Below are positions 14,731 through 18,664 of a DNA stretch of 18,664 nucleotides, one piece after another. Positions within the stretch are counted from its first letter, which is position 1. Each line of letters opens with the position of its first letter. Made by a program: the position numbers and the translations under genes. Source of the stretch: Gammaproteobacteria bacterium RBG_16_57_12 (lineage in GTDB: Bacteria > Pseudomonadota > Gammaproteobacteria > RBG-16-57-12); assembly GCA_001801365.1 (NCBI GenBank), contig MGXL01000097.1, forward strand, positions 10,151 through 28,814, read 5' to 3'. Below the pieces are notes generated by a model. It was given only the letters and a program-made list of their open reading frames with translations, was not told the DNA's origin and made no database searches.

Positions 14731-15023
14731 TAAGCATCAGTATCGGCAGACTCAGGTGTCTTTCCTGATAGCCAGTAGGCAAAGGCCAGCACTTCAGCTA
14801 CCGCAACATATAAACTTTCCGGTATCTGCTCAGTGAGTTCCAGCAGGCTGAGCAATTGAGCCAGTTCGGCATTCTCATACAGCGGCACATCATACTGTCT
14901 GGCAATCTCCATAATCTCCCGAGCAAGATCACCGCTGCCTTTGGCTGTAATCCTGGGCGCGGCAGGGGCGTCGTATCTCAAGGCGACCGCGATATCTTCG
15001 TTACTGTTGGAAGGATTTGTCAT
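14730..15023 (-). CDS. Stand-alone FlhB cytoplasmic-domain paralogue (FlhX/EscU-YscU C-terminal type)
   Basis: The 97-residue protein aligns with the part of FlhB after its cleavage site: IAVALRYDAPAAPRITAKG versus YAVALRYDQVKMGAPQVVAKG, followed by the conserved AREIMEIARQYDVPLYENAELAQLL and IPESLYVAVAEVLAFAYWL. The NPTH cleavage motif is replaced by NSNED and there are no membrane segments, so it mimics the C-terminal fragment produced by FlhB cleavage. Such proteins (FlhX or FhlB-like) have been reported to substitute partly for the FlhB C-terminal domain. Its ATG overlaps the stop of the upstream fliK-like gene by 4 nt (ATGA), implying a joint role in hook-length control and the export switch. 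Confidence 0.9.
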   Translation of the reverse strand: MTNPSNSNEDIAVALRYDAPAAPRITAKGSGDLAREIMEIARQYDVPLYENAELAQLLSLLELTEQIPESLYVAVAEVLAFAYWLSGKTPESADTDA

Positions 15024-16276
15024 GTGCTGATATCCATCAAGCCCGGCATGGCCAGCCGGAAAAATGTGGGCAGACTTTTTTGATGACTGAATTTAACCCA
15101 ATTCACATCGAGGCCATTGTCGGCCAGATTGCGGCGTAATATCTCTGAATGCTGTTTGAAAAGTATGGCGGTGACATCACGCTCTGCCCAGAATGCTATC
15201 GAAAGCCGTTGATTGCGCAGTTTCAGATGCGCCTCGATTTCGCCGAGCTGTTCAAGCTGTAGTGATACGGTTACAGCCCAGGTACTGTCCTGCGGATCTG
15301 TGGCAGAACCGCCATCTTTATGGATACGCAGATGCACGACGGAGAACTGATTGTTCAATTTTACCGGCACATCAATCTGCCAATGCGGTATATCGCCCTG
15401 TTGTGATAGAAGTGAACCCAGCTGATGCGATTGGATTCTGGCCAGGGCGCCTTCTGCCTGCCGCATGATGACTTCGAGTCCGCGCAAGGTTTCAAGTGTT
15501 GGAAGTTCAGCCAGCTGCTGGGGTAGCCCCCTCAGTTTGGCAAGCATGGGCTGCAACTGTATGGCCTTTTCCCCGGCAGCGCGAAGCTGTGCAATCAGTA
15601 ACGTCAGGCGTCTAGTGAAGGATTCCTCCAGGGTGTTCATGGACAGCGGCACTGGCGAGGCGCTGGAACCGGGAGAGCTGGCCGCCATTTTTGTGTTTTG
15701 TAATAACTGAAGCAGCCGCAACAGGTCGGCCTTGAGGTCGCCGTTAAAAGTATCATCGCTCGCGGGAGCAGAGAGTAATTTTTGTTCCAGAAACAAACCA
15801 CTGTTGCCGATGCCGCGTTTGAGTCCGGCCGGCGTGCTGATTTGTTGTGATGTGGATACTCTGTCCATGATCGACCTGATCAAACCGATGATGTTGTCAT
15901 CAGGCAGATCTTGTGTCGAATTGCTCATGAAGGCTGTCAGCGCATTGAACAGATCACCAAGCGGTTTCTGCACCGGCAGGGCAAGGCGCAGGGCCTGGGT
16001 GAGCATGGCTGCACGGTCCGCATTATTTTGTATCAGCAGTGTAAGCTGACCGGCTGTTTGAGCGACTCTTACGCGCAGCTCCTGCCCGGGGCTGAAATGC
16101 TCGTGTGAGGTTGCATTTAGGTTTAGATGGCCAATGCGCAGCTTGATCACGCCATCGCTATTGCCGCTAATGACGGTTGCTGTAACAATAGCACCGTCGG
16201 TCAGGCGGGTGGCCCCGGAGCCGGAAACGGATGGCGAGACCGATTGCGGTAGTGCCGGTAGTGGTATGATGTCCAT
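15020..16276 (-). CDS. fliK: FliK-type flagellar hook-length control protein
   Basis: FliK-type proteins measure hook length and trigger the FlhB specificity switch. The 418-residue product has a beta-rich N-terminal part (about 25-90, VTATVISGNSDGVIKLRIG...ELRVRVAQTAGQLTLLIQ), a helical Ser/Leu-rich middle, and a C-terminal Flg_hook-like domain (about 295-405; VPVKLNNQFSVVHLRIHKD, VTVSLQLEQLGEIEAHLKLRN, WAERDVTAILFKQHSEILRRNL). The combination with a FlhB-C paralogue supports the call. Canonical fliK is often in another operon, so this may be a second, diverged copy. No clear ribosome site precedes the ATG. A sigma-54-like site lies about 50 nt upstream (16328-16343). Confidence 0.78.
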   Translation of the reverse strand: MDIIPLPALPQSVSPSVSGSGATRLTDGAIVTATVISGNSDGVIKLRIGHLNLNATSHEHFSPGQELRVRVAQTAGQLTLLIQNNADRAAMLTQALRLALPVQKPLGDLFNALTAFMSNSTQDLPDDNIIGLIRSIMDRVSTSQQISTPAGLKRGIGNSGLFLEQKLLSAPASDDTFNGDLKADLLRLLQLLQNTKMAASSPGSSASPVPLSMNTLEESFTRRLTLLIAQLRAAGEKAIQLQPMLAKLRGLPQQLAELPTLETLRGLEVIMRQAEGALARIQSHQLGSLLSQQGDIPHWQIDVPVKLNNQFSVVHLRIHKDGGSATDPQDSTWAVTVSLQLEQLGEIEAHLKLRNQRLSIAFWAERDVTAILFKQHSEILRRNLADNGLDVNWVKFSHQKSLPTFFRLAMPGLMDIST

Positions 16277-16312
16277 GGATTGGGGCGAAATACCATCACA
16301 GGGAGTAGACAG

Positions 16313-16340
16313 TTATCATGATGTTATAGCAAAGTATAGT
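16313..16340 (+). promoter_or_regulatory. Possible sigma-70 promoter for the pentapeptide-repeat gene
   Basis: TTATCA (16313-16318) and TATAGT (16335-16340) are separated by 16 nt and match the -35 and -10 consensus at 4/6 and 5/6. They lie 34 nt before the ATG at 16374. The -35 match is poor. The -10 box overlaps the minus-strand sigma-54-like site. Confidence 0.35.
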
Positions 16341-16343
16341 CCA
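16328..16343 (-). promoter_or_regulatory. Sigma-54-like promoter upstream of the fliK-like gene
   Basis: Read on the minus strand, TGGACTATACTTTGCT has GG and TTGCT at the exact sigma-54 spacing (consensus TGGCACG-N4-TTGCW). The positions after TGG (ACT instead of CAC) deviate, so the match is weaker than the site at 12026. The predicted start is near 16317, about 40 nt before the fliK-like ATG at 16276. The location, upstream of a flagellar gene in a divergent intergenic region, raises the likelihood. Confidence 0.5.
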
Positions 16344-16356
16344 TCTCTATCTATAC
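16334..16356. repeat. Short inverted repeat GTATAG-N11-CTATAC in divergent promoter region
   Basis: GTATAG (16334-16339) and CTATAC (16351-16356) form a perfect 6-bp dyad with an 11-nt spacer, overlapping both candidate divergent promoters. It could be an operator, but a 6-bp AT-rich dyad may be chance. Confidence 0.4.
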
Positions 16357-16373
16357 AGTCCCTGAGGAGGGGT

Positions 16374-17342
16374 ATGCCGATTCACCGTTTGTGGTATATC
16401 AGAAGCGAGAAAGGCCAAGTGGAGGGGCCTTTCCCAGTCAGGCTGATAGGGGATTTCGTATTGGTGGGGCGGCTGACACAGGATCATGAAGTCAGCCACG
16501 ATCGTAATGAATGGAAAAAGCTGCGCGACGTTCCTGAGCTTGTACCGCAGGAATTGAAGCAAGACTTGAGTAAAACCGAGGCACAACAACAACTGACTCT
16601 GGCGCGGCGCCGTGCCGATGCGCGGTCCCGCCAGGACCGGCGTGCCACAGAACCGGAAGGCGCCATGGCCGAGGAACGGCGTGACGCGGCAGATCGCCGA
16701 ATCCCCGAGCCGTATCAGACCAATGTGCACCGCACGCGGCAACGCGAGGCATTTGCGCCGGGGGCGCGCGCAATAGCATTGCCCGGACCGAAAATCCTTC
16801 TTGGTCTGGCGGTGCTGCTGGTGTTGGTGACGGCGCTGTTTTTCATCCTGCAACCTATCCGCTCCGCCCAGGACAGTGATTGCAACGCCCGGCCCATGCC
16901 TGGCGTCTATTGGGAGAACTGCAAGATGGAGGGCAGGAGTTTGTCCGGGGTGAATCTCAGTGAGGCGCATCTGCGCAATAGCTACCTGGCCATGGTGATA
17001 CTCAACGATGCCAATCTGGAACGCGCTGATCTGTCCTACAGCAATCTCAGTGGCGCCTCGTTGAGTAATGCCAAGCTCTACAATGCCAATCTGGTGGGCG
17101 TTACATTGCGCAAGGCCAATTTGCAGGGGGCCAAACTCAAGGGGGCGAATATGTCCTATGCCATTTTACAGGGGGCGGATCTGAGTAACGCGATGTTGTG
17201 GAATGTCGATCTGAGCAATGCCGATCTTCAGGGCGCCAACCTGCAGGCGGCCGATTTGTACAATGCCCGTCTTGATAATGCCATCTGGGTCGATGGCCGC
17301 GTGTGTCAGACCGGCTCGGTCAGTAAATGCCTCACCCGCTGA
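16374..17342 (+). CDS. GYF_2-like, single-TM, pentapeptide-repeat protein
   Basis: Function unknown. From the ATG at 16374 (GAGGAGGGG at 16364-16372) the product is 322 residues; the longer upstream frame runs antisense through fliK and has no ribosome site. Residues 5-60 (LWYIRSEKGQVEGPF ... RNEWKKLRDVPELVP) resemble the GYF_2/DUF4339 domain, often a peptide-binding module. Residues 65-137 are highly charged, Arg-rich and probably disordered. One membrane helix spans about 139-159. Residues 183-305 are 24 uninterrupted pentapeptides of the A(D/N)LxX type, predicting a right-handed quadrilateral beta-helix of about six coils. The Arg-rich side faces the cytoplasm by the positive-inside rule, so the helix should be periplasmic. 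Cysteines flanking it (170, 183, 311, 319) could form disulfides. It converges with the AMMECR1 gene 9 nt away. Confidence 0.85.
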   Translation: MPIHRLWYIRSEKGQVEGPFPVRLIGDFVLVGRLTQDHEVSHDRNEWKKLRDVPELVPQELKQDLSKTEAQQQLTLARRRADARSRQDRRATEPEGAMAEERRDAADRRIPEPYQTNVHRTRQREAFAPGARAIALPGPKILLGLAVLLVLVTALFFILQPIRSAQDSDCNARPMPGVYWENCKMEGRSLSGVNLSEAHLRNSYLAMVILNDANLERADLSYSNLSGASLSNAKLYNANLVGVTLRKANLQGAKLKGANMSYAILQGADLSNAMLWNVDLSNADLQGANLQAADLYNARLDNAIWVDGRVCQTGSVSKCLTR

Positions 17343-17351
17343 GCGCCCCTC

Positions 17352-17921
17352 TCAATCAATCAGTTCAGTGTGGTAGCGGTAAAAACGCAGGCTGTCCGAC
17401 CAGAAATCGGCCGGGAGCCCGGCCTTGGATTTCAGATGTTTCAGAAAATCCTCCGGATCAGGGAGCGACTCCCAGACCGCTGGCAGGAAGGTGGCGCGAC
17501 GATGGCCCTCTTCCAGAATCAGGCCATCGGCACCGGGGTGCAGTTTTGCCAATAACTCGCGCTCGGAAGCACAGGGGAGCGGTTGTGGTGAGCTGAGTAC
17601 GGAGATATGCAGCGATATCCTGTTGTGTTCGATAGGGCCAAGCGGTGGAAAACGCGGATCATTGAACGCCGCCGCATAGGCATTGTGGGCCACTCCAACG
17701 ATCAATGCCTGTGTGGCGGCCAGACTGCCGATACAGCCGCGTAAGGTATGGTCAATCTCCAGCGTGACAAAGCAGGCACGTTGCATGCGCAGGGAAATGT
17801 CAAAGCTTTCAGGATTGACCGGCAAGGGTTCACCATATGTCAGTCCATATTCAATACTCTGATAGGCGACGTGCATCAAAAGACGGCGCTGTTCTTCCGA
17901 ATAAACTCTAATTGAAGACAT
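17352..17921 (-). CDS. amrA: AMMECR1-domain protein (AmmeMemoRadiSam system protein A)
   Basis: The 189-residue product is an AMMECR1-family protein: it carries the signature LRGCIGS (about residues 61-67) followed by a second block with AHNAYAAAFNDPRFPPL and a C-terminal AVWESLPDPEDFLKHLKSKAGLP. The reaction is unknown. In bacteria the family is commonly encoded with a Memo-like protein and a radical-SAM enzyme, and the trio is named after them (AmmeMemoRadiSam). Here the Memo-like gene lies immediately upstream on the same strand and its stop overlaps this gene by 14 nt, a tight coupling. The radical-SAM gene is not in the window and would lie beyond 18664 or elsewhere. The symbol is informal. 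Confidence 0.92.
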   Translation of the reverse strand: MSSIRVYSEEQRRLLMHVAYQSIEYGLTYGEPLPVNPESFDISLRMQRACFVTLEIDHTLRGCIGSLAATQALIVGVAHNAYAAAFNDPRFPPLGPIEHNRISLHISVLSSPQPLPCASERELLAKLHPGADGLILEEGHRRATFLPAVWESLPDPEDFLKHLKSKAGLPADFWSDSLRFYRYHTELID

Positions 17922-18664
17922 AGGCGCCGTAACCCACTACACGGTCCCGTGGCCCGGCGGTGTCACCGGAATTCCTCAAATCGATGGTCTTGCCGTGCAG
18001 GCCGTAACGCGCAATGGTCCTGAGTAAACCGCAGATGGGTACCCGTCCGCAGGCCTGGTCATAACCGATATCTTCGATGTGCAGCCCCTCGATAGCCCTG
18101 GAGGTCATGCGATCCATTTTCAGCGCGACGTCATAGCCATGATAATGGCTGAGATCAGAACTGACTACAATCAAGGTTTCAGCGCCACCCCAGAGTTGTT
18201 CCAATACCTCGTCGATCTCCTCCGGCGAGGCGTCACCGACCACCAGCGGGACCAGGGTAAAATGATCCAGGACCGTTTGCAAAAATGGCAGGTGGACCTC
18301 CAGGCTATGTTCCAGGGTGTGGGCCTGATCCAGCAACACCACCTGGGGCAGATGAGAAATCAGCTCGATGGCAGGACTGTCGATCGGGATGAGCCCCAGC
18401 GGTGTGGCAAACTGCTCGGCCCGGCAAATGGCCAGGCCGCGCAAGGGTACATGATGGGAGGGGCCGAGCAACACGACCCGGGTGATCCGGTCATGGGCCG
18501 GGCGCAAACGCCGATAGGCCGATGCGGCGACCGGACCTGAATAGATATAACCGGCATGGGGGGCAATGATGGCCTTGGGAACCGGCCCGCTGTCTTCCGT
18601 TTCGCCAATATAACTCTGCACCATCTCCGTCAACTCAGTGCTGTCCGCTGGGTAGAACGTGCCG
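17908..18664 (-). CDS. amrB: Memo-family protein (AmmeMemoRadiSam system protein B), 5' end beyond window
   Basis: Memo-family proteins are structurally related to LigB-type dioxygenases; the bacterial function in this gene set is not established. The visible minus-strand frame begins at the right edge with GTFYPADSTELTEM, the usual family opening, so the gene continues past 18664 by a few codons and the ATG at 18633 is internal. Diagnostic blocks are IIAPHAGYIYSGPVAASAYR, LGPSHHVPL, LEHSLEVHLPFLQ and SSDLSHYH. They include histidines equivalent to the metal-pocket residues described for human MEMO1, plus the CGRVPICG segment with the conserved cysteine. It overlaps the AMMECR1 gene by 14 nt. 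The two proteins probably act together, with a radical-SAM partner outside the window. Symbol informal. Confidence 0.93.
   Translation of the reverse strand, partial: GTFYPADSTELTEMVQSYIGETEDSGPVPKAIIAPHAGYIYSGPVAASAYRRLRPAHDRITRVVLLGPSHHVPLRGLAICRAEQFATPLGLIPIDSPAIELISHLPQVVLLDQAHTLEHSLEVHLPFLQTVLDHFTLVPLVVGDASPEEIDEVLEQLWGGAETLIVVSSDLSHYHGYDVALKMDRMTSRAIEGLHIEDIGYDQACGRVPICGLLRTIARYGLHGKTIDLRNSGDTAGPRDRVVGYGAYVFN

Noticed and set aside
16134..16373. N-terminal extension of the pentapeptide-repeat gene
   Set aside because: It is mostly antisense to the fliK-like gene and lacks a ribosome site; GAGGAGGGG marks the ATG at 16374.
17343..17351. Terminator between the convergent pentapeptide-repeat and AMMECR1 genes
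   Set aside because: Only 9 nt separate the genes and no hairpin with a T-run is visible.
1..18664. CRISPR arrays, tRNA/rRNA genes, insertion sequences
   Set aside because: None seen by reading; the window is nearly filled by intact protein genes with no regular spaced repeats or transposase.

Overview
The window is a polar-flagellum and chemotaxis locus of a motile gammaproteobacterium, followed by a short accessory segment. The gene order flhB-flhA-flhF-flhG-fliA-cheY-cheZ-cheA-cheB-motC-motD-parC-parP-cheW-DUF2802 is the arrangement known from Pseudomonas and Vibrio-type polar flagellates. Several protein details fit that group: CheZ ends in a CheY-binding tail, FlhG carries an N-terminal FlhF-activating motif, and CheY has the MDKNMKIL start. 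The AMMECR1/Memo gene pair at the right end, the FlhB-C paralogue and the moderate GC content would suit an environmental, perhaps sulfur-cycling or anaerobic, gammaproteobacterium, but the genus cannot be fixed from the sequence.

Layout, plus strand 1-14709: the export gate (flhB, cut by the left edge, and flhA) leads into flagellar placement and number control (flhF, flhG), the sigma-28 factor FliA, the full excitation/adaptation pathway (CheY, CheZ, CheA, CheB), a second stator pair (MotC, MotD), polar positioning of the chemoreceptor array (ParC, ParP), CheW, and a small membrane DUF2802 protein. Most genes abut or overlap. A sigma-54 promoter match (12026-12041) lies between motD and parC and could make parC-parP-cheW-DUF2802 a separately controlled unit. 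A perfect 13-bp inverted repeat sits inside the start of motC.

Layout, 14730-16276: two minus-strand genes converge on the che block. They are a FliK-type hook-length control protein and, overlapping its stop by ATGA, a stand-alone copy of the FlhB cytoplasmic domain that lacks the NPTH cleavage site. A second sigma-54-like site (16328-16343, minus strand) lies just upstream of them. It overlaps a possible sigma-70 promoter for the divergent gene.

Layout, 16374-18664: a plus-strand single-pass membrane protein has a GYF_2-like N-terminus and 24 uninterrupted pentapeptide repeats, probably exported as a beta-helix. It converges with a minus-strand pair encoding AMMECR1-like and Memo-like proteins (AmmeMemoRadiSam components A and B), the latter running off the right edge.

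Main points of interest: three acidic motif repeats in the CheA linker resemble the CheZ CheY-binding tail and may replace a P2 domain; the inverted repeat in motC; the two sigma-54-like sites; the FlhB-C paralogue; and the undescribed GYF_2-TM-pentapeptide protein. No gene-free stretch exceeds 300 bases; the longest (about 99 nt) are at 12006-12104 and 16277-16373.
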